The position numbers were made by a program, and so were the translations under genes. The notes beneath the pieces are model-generated. The model saw nothing but the letters and a program-made list of their open reading frames with translations. It was not told the origin of the DNA and made no database searches. From contig CALWXB010000010.1 in assembly GCA_944385405.1 (NCBI GenBank), positions 1 to 55,161 of the forward strand: DNA of 55,161 nt. The letters run 5' to 3'. Source of the DNA: an uncultured Oscillospiraceae bacterium. Lineage in GTDB: Bacteria; Bacillota; Clostridia; Oscillospirales; Oscillospiraceae. The stretch's first letter is position 1, and the number at the start of each line of letters is the position of its first letter. This document shows, piece after piece, positions 24,007 through 33,200 of this stretch.

Positions 24007-24882
24007 TCAGACGGGATGTGTCCGCAGGCAGTCCAGCCAGATCCTGCAGCCGGCGGTATTGAGGTGGACGCCGTCGGAGGTCAGCTCCGGCCGCAGGCAG
24101 CCGTCCTCACCGGTGACGGCCTCCGCCACGTTCACGTACGCGCAGTCCTTTTCCTCCGCCAGGGCCAGGATGGCCTCATTGAAGGTGCGGATGCGCTGGT
24201 TGTTGACATACGTCCCCTTGGCGTCCTGCGCCGCGCTCACCGGCAGGATGGACTGGATCACCACCTCCGCGTCCGGGTGGTCCTCCCGGAGGCGGTCGAT
24301 GACCTTGGCATACTGGTTCGTGAAGGTCTCCACCTTGTTCCAGCCCAGCTCGTTGACGCCCAGCATCACGTAGATCTTCCCGCAGGAGACATCGGCCGCC
24401 GCGTCCAGCAGCGGCACCTTGCCCCCCTCCTGCTCCCACACGGCCTTGGTGAACACCGACTCCACCGTGGCGCCCACGGCGTAGAAGTACGTGCCCTCCC
24501 TGAGGCCGCTGTACAGATGGAAGCCCTCCGTCCGGGAATCTCCCAGGAACACCGCGTCGGCGAAATATGTATCCTCCTGCGCCTCGCCCTCCGGCACCGG
24601 CGCCCATTCCGGCTCCGGCTCCGCCACGGGCACCTCCGGCATCCTGGCCTCCGGCATCCTGGCCTCCGGCGCCCGGACCGGCTGCGCCGTCCGGGCCGGC
24701 GTCTGCGCCGGCGCAGGAGACGGCACCGCGTGCTCTGCGGTGCGCACCGCGGCGGGCTGCTCCACCGGGGAGTTGGCCGCGTCGGCGGGCCCCGGCGACA
24801 TCAGCACCGCCAGCACGCACACCAGCGCCGCCAGCCCCGGCAGGCGGCTCCTTCTTCGTTTGTTTTCCCGTTTTCCGCTCAT
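24007..24882 (-). CDS. Secreted SGNH/GDSL-family hydrolase
   Basis: This 291-residue protein has a basic N-terminus and a hydrophobic signal or anchor (about 15-35, LAALVCVLAVLMSPGPADA). A Pro/Ala-rich linker (about 38-100) contains a duplicated EARMP unit. An SGNH hydrolase domain follows: block I FLGDSRTEG (nucleophile Ser), block III GVNELG (Asn), block V DGVHLN (Asp and His). It probably acts outside the membrane, for example as a de-O-acetylase of wall polymers; the substrate is unknown. A possible -10 TATAAT lies about 40 nt upstream. Confidence 0.88.
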   Translation of the reverse strand: MSGKRENKRRRSRLPGLAALVCVLAVLMSPGPADAANSPVEQPAAVRTAEHAVPSPAPAQTPARTAQPVRAPEARMPEARMPEVPVAEPEPEWAPVPEGEAQEDTYFADAVFLGDSRTEGFHLYSGLREGTYFYAVGATVESVFTKAVWEQEGGKVPLLDAAADVSCGKIYVMLGVNELGWNKVETFTNQYAKVIDRLREDHPDAEVVIQSILPVSAAQDAKGTYVNNQRIRTFNEAILALAEEKDCAYVNVAEAVTGEDGCLRPELTSDGVHLNTAGCRIWLDCLRTHPV

Positions 24883-24999
24883 GTGTCTCTACCTCTTGGC
24901 CGTGGGTTTCTTTTCTTCTACTATTATAGACGGTCTCCGGCGGAAAAAGTCGAAACAAAACAGTTAAAAAAGAGTATCAATTTGGCACAGCTCCCCGGC

Positions 25000-25917
25000 T
25001 CACGCCCGGAGGCTGGCGGGATAGACCCCCTGGTCGTGGCGGCGGCGCACCGCCTGCTGCACGATCTCCCGCTCCTCCCGGTAGGTCATGCCGAACCACT
25101 TGTCCTCGGAGTGGAGCACCTCCACCTCCAGCTCGCCGGCGCGCATCTGGTGGTCCACCATCACCGGCAGCAGGCACTCGGCCTTGATGTTGTCCCCGGC
25201 CTCATTGCGCAAAAACGCCTCGAAATACGCCTTCAGCGCCGGGAAGATGCTGGGGGCGAAGCCCCAAAAGTTCATGGACACCACGGTGTCCGGGTCCAGG
25301 GGCTGGTCCTCCGCCAGATCCCGCAGGGTGCCGTCGGGATAGAGCTGGATCTTCAGCGCCTCCCGCACCCGCTGCAGCCTGCCGCCGTCCACGGTGCACA
25401 CGCCCCGGGACACGGTGCCGTGGAGGCTGGCGGTGTTCTTGAGCAGATACCCCACCATCAGCGCCTGCCCCTTCTCCGGGAGCTTCGTCAGCGCCTCGTA
25501 CATGGTGCGGTAGGCGTCGATGCCGTAGTAGTCGTCCGCGTTGATGACGCAGCAGGGCTCGTGCACCGCCTCCGCCGCGCACAGCAGGGCGTGGACCGTG
25601 CCGAAGGGCTTGGTCCGCTCCGCCGGGATCTTGTAGAAGTCCGGCACGGAGGAGAAGTCCTGGAACACATACGCCACCTCCACGGGGCTGCCGTCCAGGG
25701 CGGTCTTTTTGGCCAGATAGTCCCCGCACAGCCGGCGCATCATCTCCTCCATCTCCGGTTTGATGATGAACACCACTTTATTGAAGCCCGCCCGCAGGGC
25801 GTCGTGGATGGAGTATTCCATCAGGATCTCCCCGTTGGGGCCGATCCCGTCCACCTGCTTGCTGCCGCCGTACCGGGAGCCCAGTCCCGCGGCCATGATC
25901 ACCAATGAAGCCTTCAT
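25000..25917 (-). CDS. NTP-transferase family sugar nucleotidyltransferase
   Basis: This 305-residue nucleotidyltransferase starts MKASLVIMAAGLGSRYGGSK, the nucleotide-binding signature G-x-G-x-R-x-G of the family. The metal-binding Asp pair is in VINADDYYG. It probably activates a sugar phosphate as an NDP-sugar for glycan synthesis, though no sugar pathway genes lie next to it. The ATG at 25917 follows AAGGAGAG; an ATG twelve codons earlier sits before this site and is rejected. Confidence 0.85.
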   Translation of the reverse strand: MKASLVIMAAGLGSRYGGSKQVDGIGPNGEILMEYSIHDALRAGFNKVVFIIKPEMEEMMRRLCGDYLAKKTALDGSPVEVAYVFQDFSSVPDFYKIPAERTKPFGTVHALLCAAEAVHEPCCVINADDYYGIDAYRTMYEALTKLPEKGQALMVGYLLKNTASLHGTVSRGVCTVDGGRLQRVREALKIQLYPDGTLRDLAEDQPLDPDTVVSMNFWGFAPSIFPALKAYFEAFLRNEAGDNIKAECLLPVMVDHQMRAGELEVEVLHSEDKWFGMTYREEREIVQQAVRRRHDQGVYPASLRA

Positions 25918-25964
25918 GTCTCTCTCCTTCTTTTTTTGCGCATGATTACGCAAGCCTTGTTCTT

Positions 25965-25993
25965 ACCATACCCCATTCCCCGGTTTTTTGCAA
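25965..25993 (-). promoter_or_regulatory. Promoter of the nucleotidyltransferase gene
   Basis: On the minus strand TTGCAA (25988-25993) and TATGGT (25965-25970) are 17 bp apart. It is back-to-back with the zur promoter. Confidence 0.45.
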
Positions 25994-25999
25994 CCGGTC

Positions 26000-26027
26000 T
26001 TGACATTTTTTACGGATCGCATATAAT
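26000..26027 (+). promoter_or_regulatory. zur-znuCB promoter
   Basis: TTGACA (26000-26005) and TATAAT (26022-26027) are both perfect sigma-A hexamers with a 16-bp spacer. Confidence 0.75.
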
Positions 26028-26028
26028 A

Positions 26029-26043
26029 TGAAAACGATTTTCA
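26029..26043. promoter_or_regulatory. Fur/Zur-type operator over the transcription start
   Basis: TGAAAA-CGA-TTTTCA is a perfect inverted repeat starting one base after the -10 box. It also reads as a 7-1-7 site (TGAAAAC-G-ATTTTCA) with one mismatch. Its place over the start point fits repression, most simply autoregulation by the Fur-family protein encoded next. Confidence 0.65.
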
Positions 26044-26065
26044 AATTCACATGGGAGGCATCGCC

Positions 26066-26485
26066 ATGTCATACAGTACGAAACAGCAGCAGGCGGTGCT
26101 GCAGTGCCTGGCGGAGCGCGGCGGGGAGTGCCTCACCGCCGCCGCGCTGACGGCGCAGCTGCGGCAAAGCGGCAGCCCGGTGGGGCTGGCCACGGTGTAC
26201 CGCCAGCTGGAGAAGCTGGAGCAGGCGGGGCTGGTGCACAAGGTCCACACGGAGGAGGGGGCGTTCTACCAGTACTGCCCCCTGCAATCCGGTGAGCACC
26301 GGGACTGCTTTTTGCTGCGGTGCGAGCGCTGCGGCCGGATGGTCCATCTGGACTGCGGCCATCTGCGGGGCCTGTGCGACCATCTGGAGTCGGAGCACCG
26401 CTTCCGCATCGACCCCCGGCGCACGGTGCTCACCGGCGTGTGCAGCGCCTGCGCGGAACAGGAGGAACGCCATGAAGCCACGTGA
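26066..26485 (+). CDS. zur: Fur-family metalloregulator, probably zinc-responsive
   Basis: This 139-residue regulator has the Fur winged helix (PVGLATVYRQLEKLEQAGLVHKV, recognition helix) and the structural zinc site from CERCG and CSAC. Sensor-region residues include HLDCGHLRGLCDHL. It opens an operon with ABC transporter genes of the zinc-uptake type, which points to zinc (Zur) rather than iron or peroxide sensing; this is inference from context. GGGAGG lies upstream of the chosen ATG; the ATG five codons earlier precedes that site. Confidence 0.85.
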   Translation: MSYSTKQQQAVLQCLAERGGECLTAAALTAQLRQSGSPVGLATVYRQLEKLEQAGLVHKVHTEEGAFYQYCPLQSGEHRDCFLLRCERCGRMVHLDCGHLRGLCDHLESEHRFRIDPRRTVLTGVCSACAEQEERHEAT

Positions 26486-27185
26486 ACTCATCGTCTGCCG
26501 GGACGTGTCCCTGGGCTACGAGGGCCAGAGCGTCCTCACCCACCTGGACCTCACCGTCCGGGCGGGGGACTACCTTTGCATCGTGGGGGACAACGGCTCC
26601 GGCAAGTCCACGCTGCTGCGGGGCCTGCTGGGCCTGCTGGCTCCCCAGCAGGGGGAGATCTGGCGGGCCGGGGAGCTGCGCCGGGGCGCGGTGGGGTATC
26701 TGCCCCAGCAGACCCGGGCCCAGCGGGATTTCCCCGCCACGGTGTTCGAGGTGGTGCTCTCCGGCTGCCTCAACGGCAGGGGGATGCGCTTTTTCTACTC
26801 CGGCGCCCAGCGGTCCCGGGCGCTGATGAACATGGGCAAGCTGGGGATCCTGGAGCTGAAGGACCAGTGCTACCGGGACCTGTCCGGCGGCCAGCAGCAG
26901 CGGGTGCTGCTGGCCCGGGCGCTGTGCGCCGCCAGCTCCCTGCTGATCCTGGATGAGCCCATCACCGGCCTGGACCCCGCCGCCGCCCAGGACCTCTACA
27001 AGATCCTCGCCTACCTCAATGAAAAGGAGGGCATGGCGGTGGTGATGGTCACCCACGATCTCAAAGCCGCCCTGCGGGGCGCCCGCACGGTGCTGCACAT
27101 CGGCCGCAGCAGCGTGTTTCTGGGCACTGCGGCGGAATATCTCGCCTCCCCCCAGGGGCGGCGGTTCCGGGAGGAGGAAGCATGA
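26472..27185 (+). CDS. znuC: Zinc/manganese-type ABC transporter ATP-binding protein
   Basis: This is the ATPase subunit of a metal importer, 237 residues. It has Walker A GDNGSGKST, the Q-loop in YLPQQTR, the signature LSGGQQQRVLLARAL, Walker B LLILDEP and the H-loop THD. The start overlaps zur by 14 nt and has GGAGGAA upstream. It pairs with the permease that follows. No substrate-binding protein (znuA) is encoded in the operon. Confidence 0.9.
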   Translation: MKPRELIVCRDVSLGYEGQSVLTHLDLTVRAGDYLCIVGDNGSGKSTLLRGLLGLLAPQQGEIWRAGELRRGAVGYLPQQTRAQRDFPATVFEVVLSGCLNGRGMRFFYSGAQRSRALMNMGKLGILELKDQCYRDLSGGQQQRVLLARALCAASSLLILDEPITGLDPAAAQDLYKILAYLNEKEGMAVVMVTHDLKAALRGARTVLHIGRSSVFLGTAAEYLASPQGRRFREEEA

Positions 27186-27994
27186 GCATTCTCGAGATGT
27201 TGTCCTGGCCCTTCATGCAGCGGGCCCTCATCGCCGGCGTGCTGGTGAGCCTGTGCGCGGCGCTTCTGGGGGTGTCCCTGGTGCTCAAGCGCTACTCCAT
27301 GATCGGCGACGGACTGTCCCACGTGTCCTTCGGGGCCCTGGCGGTGGCGGTGGCCCTGGGGGCGGCGCCGCTGTACTTCTCCATCCCCGTGGTGATCCTG
27401 GCGGCCTTTTTGCTGCTGCGCATGGCCAGTCACCCCCACTGGAACAGCGACGCCGCCATCGCCGCCACCAGCGCCTCCGCCCTGGCCCTGGGCATCCTGG
27501 TGATCTCCCGCACCACCGGCATGACCACCGACGTGGACAACTACATGTTCGGCAGCGTGCTGGCCATGACGGACGCGGACGTGTACCTCTCCGCCGGGGT
27601 GTGCGCGGCGGTGCTGGTGCTGTTCATCCTCTTTTACCACAAGCTCTTCGCCGTCACCTTCGACGAGAGCTTCTCCCGGGCCACAGGGCTGCGGGTGGAC
27701 CGGTACAACACGCTGCTGGCTGTGCTGACTGCGCTGACCATCGTGCTGGGCATGCGGATGATGGGCGCCATGCTGATCTCCTCTCTGGTGATCTTCCCCG
27801 CCCTGACGGCCATGCGGCTGTTCAAGAGCTTCCGGGGCGTGGTGGTGTGCGCGGCGGTGACGGCGGTGGTGTGCTTCTGCGCGGGGCTCACCGCCTCCTG
27901 GGTGTGGTCCACGCCGGTGGGGGCGTCCGTGGTGGCGGCCAATCTGGCGCTGTTTTTGTGCGCGTGCCTGCTGCGGGCGCTGCGCCGGCGGTGA
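27182..27994 (+). CDS. znuB: Zinc/manganese-type ABC transporter permease (ABC-3 family)
   Basis: This 270-residue membrane protein has about eight hydrophobic segments and matches the ABC-3 permease family. The early motif SLVLKRYSMIGDGLSHVSFG and the late GAMLISSLVIFPALTAM are characteristic. It overlaps znuC by 4 nt (ATGA). The protein would form the membrane channel for zinc or manganese uptake. Confidence 0.93.
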   Translation: MSILEMLSWPFMQRALIAGVLVSLCAALLGVSLVLKRYSMIGDGLSHVSFGALAVAVALGAAPLYFSIPVVILAAFLLLRMASHPHWNSDAAIAATSASALALGILVISRTTGMTTDVDNYMFGSVLAMTDADVYLSAGVCAAVLVLFILFYHKLFAVTFDESFSRATGLRVDRYNTLLAVLTALTIVLGMRMMGAMLISSLVIFPALTAMRLFKSFRGVVVCAAVTAVVCFCAGLTASWVWSTPVGASVVAANLALFLCACLLRALRRR

Positions 27995-28020
27995 AAAGGG
28001 GGCCGGACGGCCCCCCTTTT
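27994..28020 (+). terminator. Terminator after zur-znuCB
   Basis: AAAAGGGGGCC pairs with GGCCCCCCTTTT, overlapping the stop codon, and is followed by further C/T tracts. Confidence 0.8.
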
Positions 28021-28085
28021 CCCCTTTTCGTGCAGGATCACTGGGAAAAAGTCGGAAAATTCTTCATTTTTATGGAGCAAAAGCC

Positions 28086-28114
28086 TTGCGCTCTCTCATA
28101 TTCTGTGGTATATT
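28086..28114 (+). promoter_or_regulatory. Promoter of the rimP-nusA-infB operon
   Basis: TTGCGC (28086-28091) and TATATT (28109-28114) are 17 bp apart. The leader to rimP is about 105 nt. Confidence 0.5.
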
Positions 28115-28226
28115 TGCATATGTTAGAACGTGTAAGCAGTGGAGTGGACCCATGGTCCGCTCTTTTTATTGGCCTTTTTCCATAGGTCAAACCTGTAAAC
28201 ACCGCAACGGAAGGGAGGGAATTTCC

Positions 28227-28688
28227 ATGAAAAAGATCACGGAACTCACTGCCGAGCTGGCCGCTCCCGCCATCGCGGAGGCCGGATGCACCCTCTGGGA
28301 CGTGGAATACGTCAAGGAGGCGGGCACCTGGTATCTGCGGGTGCTGCTGGACAAGGAGGGCGGCGTGGACATCCTGGACTGCGAGGCCGTCTCCCGCAAG
28401 CTCAGCGACCTGCTGGACGAGGCGGACCCCATCGAGGGCAGCTACACCCTGGAGGTGGGCTCTGCCGGGGCGGAGCGGGCGCTGAAGCGTCCCGGCGACT
28501 TTGCCCGCTACCTGGGCAGCCCCGTGCTGGTGAAGCTCTACCGCAACCTGGACGGCCGCAAGGAGTTTGCCGGCCACCTGAAGGGGTACGACGAGGCCAC
28601 CGGCGCCGTCACCGTCACGGTGGGCAGCCGGGAGCTGACCTTTGAGAAAAAAGACGTGGCGCTGGTGCGCCTGCGCGTGGAATTCTGA
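28227..28688 (+). CDS. rimP: Ribosome maturation factor RimP
   Basis: RimP assists assembly of the 30S subunit. The 153-residue protein begins MKKITELTAELAAPAIAEAG and has the conserved LWDVEYVKEAGTWYLRV and the SAGAERAL block (family consensus SPGLxRPL). The ATG follows AAGGGAGGG. It heads the conserved nusA-infB operon, as in most bacteria. Confidence 0.95.
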   Translation: MKKITELTAELAAPAIAEAGCTLWDVEYVKEAGTWYLRVLLDKEGGVDILDCEAVSRKLSDLLDEADPIEGSYTLEVGSAGAERALKRPGDFARYLGSPVLVKLYRNLDGRKEFAGHLKGYDEATGAVTVTVGSRELTFEKKDVALVRLRVEF

Positions 28689-28750
28689 AAGCCCGCCGCC
28701 CTGCGGGGCGCCTGCGGGCAAGCTGTATTTTATAATAAGGAGAATCACTG

Positions 28751-29911
28751 ATGAAAGGCAAAAAGCAGAAGGAGCCCGCGGGCATGAATCCTGCGGAGAT
28801 CTTCGCCGCCGTGGCAATGCTGGAAAAGGAGCGGGGCATCCCCCAGTCCTTCATGATGGGCAAAATCATCCAGGCGGTGACCACCGCCTACAAGCGGGAC
28901 CACGAGGGCGTGGAGAACGTCATCGTGGAGGCCGACGAGGAGCATCAGACGCTGAAGATGTTCGTCCAGAAAACCGTGGTGGACGAGGAGGACTATGTGG
29001 ACCCCGGCAACGAGATGACATTGGCCGAGGCCAAGGCCCTCTCCGCCAAGTATGAGATCGGCGACATCGTCAACATCCCCGTGGACAACGTGGAGTTCGG
29101 CCGCATCGCCGCCGGCAACGGCAAGCAGGTCATCATCCAGGGCCTGCGGGAGGCCGAGCGGGGCATGGTCTACGACGAGTTCAACTCCAAGCAGCACGAG
29201 ATCCTCACCGGCGTGGTCACCCGCATCGACCCCCGCAACGGAAACGTCTCCCTGCGCATCGGCACCGGCACCGAGTCCACCGAGGCGCTGCTGATGGCCG
29301 GCGAGCAGGTCCCCGGCGAGGTGCTGGAAGAGGGCATGCACATCAAGGTCTACGTGGTGGATGTCCGCCGCCTGACCCGGGGCCCCCAGGTGCTGATCTC
29401 CCGGACCCACCCGGGCCTTGTGAAGCGGCTTTTCGAGCTGGAGGTCCCCGAGATCTACGACGGCACCGTGGAGGTCAAGTCCATCGCCCGGGAGGCCGGC
29501 AGCCGCACCAAGATGGCCGTGTGGTCCAACGACGAGAACGTGGACCCCATCGGCGCGTGCGTGGGCCCCAAGGGCGCCCGTGTGGCCGCCATCGTGGATG
29601 AGCTCCGGGGCGAGAAGATCGACATCATCAAGTACAGCGAGGACCCCGCGCAGTTCATCGCCGCCGCCCTGGCTCCCGCGGACGTGACGGACGTGTGGAT
29701 GGCCGACGAGGGCAAGGCCTGCCGCGTGCTGGTGCCGGACGATCAGCTGTCCCTGGCCATCGGCAAGGAGGGCCAGAACGCCCGCCTGGCGGCCCGGCTC
29801 ACCGGCTACAAGATCGACATCAAGCCCCAGAGCTACCAGGAGGCGGACGACGCCCTCCCGGAGGGCGAGGCGGAAGTGACGAAGGACGCCCCTTCCGCGG
29901 ACGGGGAATAA
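28751..29911 (+). CDS. nusA: Transcription termination/antitermination factor NusA
   Basis: NusA binds RNA polymerase and nascent RNA to control pausing and termination. The 386 residues hold the N-terminal polymerase-binding domain (about 15-130), an S1 domain (about 135-200) and two KH domains (first around DPIGACVGPKGARV, second around LAIGKEGQNARLAARLTG). The acidic repeats of E. coli NusA are absent, as usual in Firmicutes. TAAGGAG precedes the ATG. Confidence 0.97.
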   Translation: MKGKKQKEPAGMNPAEIFAAVAMLEKERGIPQSFMMGKIIQAVTTAYKRDHEGVENVIVEADEEHQTLKMFVQKTVVDEEDYVDPGNEMTLAEAKALSAKYEIGDIVNIPVDNVEFGRIAAGNGKQVIIQGLREAERGMVYDEFNSKQHEILTGVVTRIDPRNGNVSLRIGTGTESTEALLMAGEQVPGEVLEEGMHIKVYVVDVRRLTRGPQVLISRTHPGLVKRLFELEVPEIYDGTVEVKSIAREAGSRTKMAVWSNDENVDPIGACVGPKGARVAAIVDELRGEKIDIIKYSEDPAQFIAAALAPADVTDVWMADEGKACRVLVPDDQLSLAIGKEGQNARLAARLTGYKIDIKPQSYQEADDALPEGEAEVTKDAPSADGE

Positions 29912-29933
29912 CTTTGGAAAGGCGGCCTGTGAC

Positions 29934-30212
29934 ATGCCGAAAGTGAAGAAGATCCCCCAGCGGCAGTGCGTGGGCTGCCGGGAAATGAAGGACAAAAAGG
30001 CGCTTTTGCGGGTGGTGAAGTCCCCGGAGGGGACGGTCAGCCTGGATTTCGGCGGGAAGAAGCCCGGCCGGGGCGCCTATGTGTGCCACGACGTGGCCTG
30101 CCTCCAGAAGGCCCGGAAGTCCCGGGCCCTGGAACGGGCCTTTGAGACCGCCATCCCGGCGGAGGTGTACGACGCCATGGAGGCAGAGCTGCGGGGTGAG
30201 GACCATGTCTGA
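29934..30212 (+). CDS. rnpM: YlxR family RNase P modulator RnpM
   Basis: This is a 92-residue basic RNA-binding protein of the YlxR family. It opens with PQRQCVGCREMKDKKALLRV, the signature of the family. YlxR has been described as a modulator of RNase P in Bacillus. It sits between nusA and ylxQ as in other Firmicutes and overlaps ylxQ by 8 nt. Confidence 0.93.
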   Translation: MPKVKKIPQRQCVGCREMKDKKALLRVVKSPEGTVSLDFGGKKPGRGAYVCHDVACLQKARKSRALERAFETAIPAEVYDAMEAELRGEDHV

Positions 30213-30816
30213 CGACCGCATCCTCTCCCTCATCGGCCTTTGCCTGCGGGGCGGCCGCCTGGCGGTGGGCGAGGAGCCGGTGGAGGCGGTGGCCCGCGCC
30301 CGGGACGCCCGGGTGCTGCTGCTGGCCGCCGACGCCTCGGACAACACCCGCCGGCGGGTAGCGCACTTTGCGGACGCAGGCCAGTGCCTGTGGATCCGCG
30401 TGCCCTACTCCAAGGACGTGCTGGGCCGGGCGGTGGGCCGGACCTCCGTGGCCGTGGCCGCCGTCACCGACGTGGGGCTGGCCGCCGCCCTGGTACAGCG
30501 CCTGGCGGAGGCGGACCCGGATACGTATGCGGAAAGCGCCCGGCGCCTGGAGCTCAAGGCCCGCCGCGCGGCGGAGCGCCGGCAGGAGCAGCTGGCCCAT
30601 GAAAAGAACGTCCGCCGCGGCAAACGCAAGCCCGCCTCCCCCCCTCCCCAGCCGGAGGAACCCCGGAAACAGCCCCGGAAATCCTCCCAGGGGCCCCGCC
30701 CGCCCCGGACAGACCGCGCAGCCCCCAAAAAGGCTTCGCCATACGCCCGCAGCCGCCCTGTGAAAAAGGGCAAGGGCTCCTTCCGGAAGAAGCGGACGGG
30801 TCCGGCGGATGCATAA
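30205..30816 (+). CDS. ylxQ: YlxQ, L7Ae-family RNA-binding protein with a long basic tail
   Basis: The first 100 or so residues are an L7Ae/L30e kink-turn RNA-binding domain (MSDDRILSLIGLCLRGGRLAVG, VLLLAADASDNTRRRV). The remaining part of the 203 residues is a Lys/Arg/Pro-rich, probably disordered tail (KARRAAERRQEQLAHEKNV, then proline-basic repeats to KKGKGSFRKKR). The usual family length is near 100 residues, so the tail doubles the protein. It overlaps rnpM by 8 nt and precedes infB by 44 nt. Confidence 0.9.
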   Translation: MSDDRILSLIGLCLRGGRLAVGEEPVEAVARARDARVLLLAADASDNTRRRVAHFADAGQCLWIRVPYSKDVLGRAVGRTSVAVAAVTDVGLAAALVQRLAEADPDTYAESARRLELKARRAAERRQEQLAHEKNVRRGKRKPASPPPQPEEPRKQPRKSSQGPRPPRTDRAAPKKASPYARSRPVKKGKGSFRKKRTGPADA

Positions 30817-30860
30817 AAATTTTCCCCAGCCTCCGGGTTGGAGCATAAGAGGTGTTTTGA

Positions 30861-33200
30861 TTGGGTATTGAAAAATACAGGGTCCATGAGGTGGCCAAGG
30901 ACTTCGGCCTTCCCACCAAGACCATCACGGAAATTCTCACCAAGTATGTGGCCGCGCCGAAGAACCACATGCAGGTCCTCAGCGACCACGAGCTGTCCGT
31001 CATCTTCGACTATCTGACGCAGCACAACCAGGTCTCCGGCATCCAGGCCATCTACGCCGAGGCCGCCCAGGCCAAGGCGGAGGCCAAGCCCGCTCCCGCC
31101 AAGGCGGACGGCAAGCCCGCCCAGCAGCCCGCCGCCCAGGGCGGCGCCAAGCCGGCGGCCCAGCAGTCCCAGCAGCAGGCCGGCGCGTCCAAGCCCGCCC
31201 AGCCCGCCACCCGGGTGCCCCAGAAAAAGATCGTGGACACCCGCAAGGGCGGCGACGTGAACCTTGCCAAGTACGACGAGCGCCTGGAGACCCTGGGCGG
31301 CGAGCGGGCGGCCCGGATGCAGCAAAAGGGCGGCAAGGAAAAGTTCCGCAGCAACAACCAGCGCCGGGGCGCCCCCACCTTCTCCAACAAGCGCAAGCAG
31401 GACGAGGCCGAGCGGATGCGCCGCCTCCAGCTGGAGATCGCCAAGAAGGCCCCCGTCAAGGTCCAGATCCCCGACGAGATCTCCGTGGGCGAGCTGGCCA
31501 GCCGGATGAAAAAGACCGGCGCCGAGGTGGTCAAGTGCCTGATGAAAAACGGCGTCATGGCCTCTTTGAGCCAGCTCATCGACTTCGACACCGCCGCCAT
31601 CATCGCCGAGGAGATGGGCTGCAAGGTGGAAAAGGAAGTCGTTGTGACCATCGAGGAAAAGCTCATCGACGTCCATGAGGATAAGCCGGAGGACCTGGTG
31701 CCCCGGGCCCCCGTGGTGGTGGTCATGGGCCACGTGGACCACGGCAAGACCTCCCTGCTGGACACCATCCGCAATACCTCCGTGGCGGCCGGCGAGGCCG
31801 GCGGCATCACCCAGCACATCGGCGCCTACCAGGTCCAGGTGAACGGCAAGCCCATCACCTTCCTGGACACCCCCGGCCACGAGGCCTTCACCTCCATGCG
31901 CGCCCGGGGCGCCATGATCACGGACATCGCCATCCTCATGGTGGCGGCGGACGACGGCATCATGCCCCAGACCGTGGAGTCCATCAACCACGCCAAGGCG
32001 GCGGGCATCCCCATCATCGTGGCCGTCAACAAGATCGACAAGGAAAACGCCAACCCCGACCGGGTGATGCAGCAGCTCACCGAATACGGCCTGGTGCCCG
32101 AGGAGTGGGGCGGCGAGACCATCTGCTGCAAGATCTCCGCCAAGAAGCACATCGGCATCGAGAACCTCTTGGAGATGGTCACCCTCACCGCCGAGATGGA
32201 GGAGCTCAAGGCCAATCCCAACCGCGCCGGCCAGGGCACCGTCATCGAGGCCCGGCTGGACAAGGGCCGGGGCCCCGTGGCCACCCTCCTGGTGCAAAAC
32301 GGCACCCTGAAGCAGGGCGACATCATCATTGCCGGCACCGCCGTGGGCCGCGTGCGCACCATGACCGACTACAAGGGCGCCCGCCTGACCCAGGCCGGCC
32401 CCTCTGTCCCCGTGGAGATCGCGGGCCTCAGCGAGGCCCCCTCCGCCGGCAGCCCCTTCTTCGCCGTGGCCGACGAGCGCATGGCCCGGGAGCTGGTGGA
32501 GCAGCGCAAGGCCGAGGAGAAGGCCAAGGCGGCCGCGCCGGTGCAGAAGGTGTCTTTGGAGAACCTGTTCGACCAGATCCAGGCCGGCGAGCGCAAGGAG
32601 CTGGCCCTGATCGTCAAGGCCGACGTCCAGGGCAGCGTGGAGGCCGTGAAGGCCTCTTTGGAGAAGCTCTCCAACGACGAGGTCAACGTCCGGGTGATCC
32701 ACGGCGGCGTGGGCGCCATCAACGAGTCCGACGTCATGCTGGCCGCCTCCTCCAACGCCATCATCGTGGGCTTCAACGTCCGCCCCGACGCCGCCGCCCG
32801 GGACGGCGCCATCCGGCAGAACGTGGATATGCGGATGTACCGCGTGATCTACGACTGCATCGACGAGATCGAAGCCGCCATGAAGGGCATGCTGGCTCCC
32901 AAGTTCCGGGAAGTGGTGCTGGGCCATGCGGAGGTCCGCCAGACCTACAAGGTCTCCGGCGTGGGCACCGTGGCCGGCTGCTACGTCCAGGACGGCAAGA
33001 TCGTCCGGGCCTGCTCCGTCCGGGTGGTCCGGGACGGCATCGTCATCCACGAGGGCCAGCTGGCGTCCCTGAAGCGCTTCAAGGACGACGCCAAGGAGGT
33101 GGCGGAGAACTACGAGTGCGGCATGACCGTGGAGAAGTTCAACGACATCAAGGAAGGCGACATCATCGAGGGCTACACCATGGAGGAGATCCCCCGCTAA
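30861..33200 (+). CDS. infB: Translation initiation factor IF-2
   Basis: IF-2 is the GTPase that brings initiator tRNA to the 30S subunit and helps join the subunits. It has 779 residues: an IF2-N module ([15 protein letters not shown]), an Ala/Lys/Gln-rich linker (about 70-175), a second IF2-N module ([18 protein letters not shown]), then the G domain with G1 [10 protein letters not shown] (about 290), G3 DTPGHEAF and G4 NKID, and C-terminal domains ending [14 protein letters not shown]. The start is TTG, preceded by AAGAGGTG. Its last 46 bases are repeated 219 bp downstream. Confidence 0.97.
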   Translation: MGIEKYRVHEVAKDFGLPTKTITEILTKYVAAPKNHMQVLSDHELSVIFDYLTQHNQVSGIQAIYAEAAQAKAEAKPAPAKADGKPAQQPAAQGGAKPAAQQSQQQAGASKPAQPATRVPQKKIVDTRKGGDVNLAKYDERLETLGGERAARMQQKGGKEKFRSNNQRRGAPTFSNKRKQDEAERMRRLQLEIAKKAPVKVQIPDEISVGELASRMKKTGAEVVKCLMKNGVMASLSQLIDFDTAAIIAEEMGCKVEKEVVVTIEEKLIDVHEDKPEDLVPRAPVVVVMGHVDHGKTSLLDTIRNTSVAAGEAGGITQHIGAYQVQVNGKPITFLDTPGHEAFTSMRARGAMITDIAILMVAADDGIMPQTVESINHAKAAGIPIIVAVNKIDKENANPDRVMQQLTEYGLVPEEWGGETICCKISAKKHIGIENLLEMVTLTAEMEELKANPNRAGQGTVIEARLDKGRGPVATLLVQNGTLKQGDIIIAGTAVGRVRTMTDYKGARLTQAGPSVPVEIAGLSEAPSAGSPFFAVADERMARELVEQRKAEEKAKAAAPVQKVSLENLFDQIQAGERKELALIVKADVQGSVEAVKASLEKLSNDEVNVRVIHGGVGAINESDVMLAASSNAIIVGFNVRPDAAARDGAIRQNVDMRMYRVIYDCIDEIEAAMKGMLAPKFREVVLGHAEVRQTYKVSGVGTVAGCYVQDGKIVRACSVRVVRDGIVIHEGQLASLKRFKDDAKEVAENYECGMTVEKFNDIKEGDIIEGYTMEEIPR

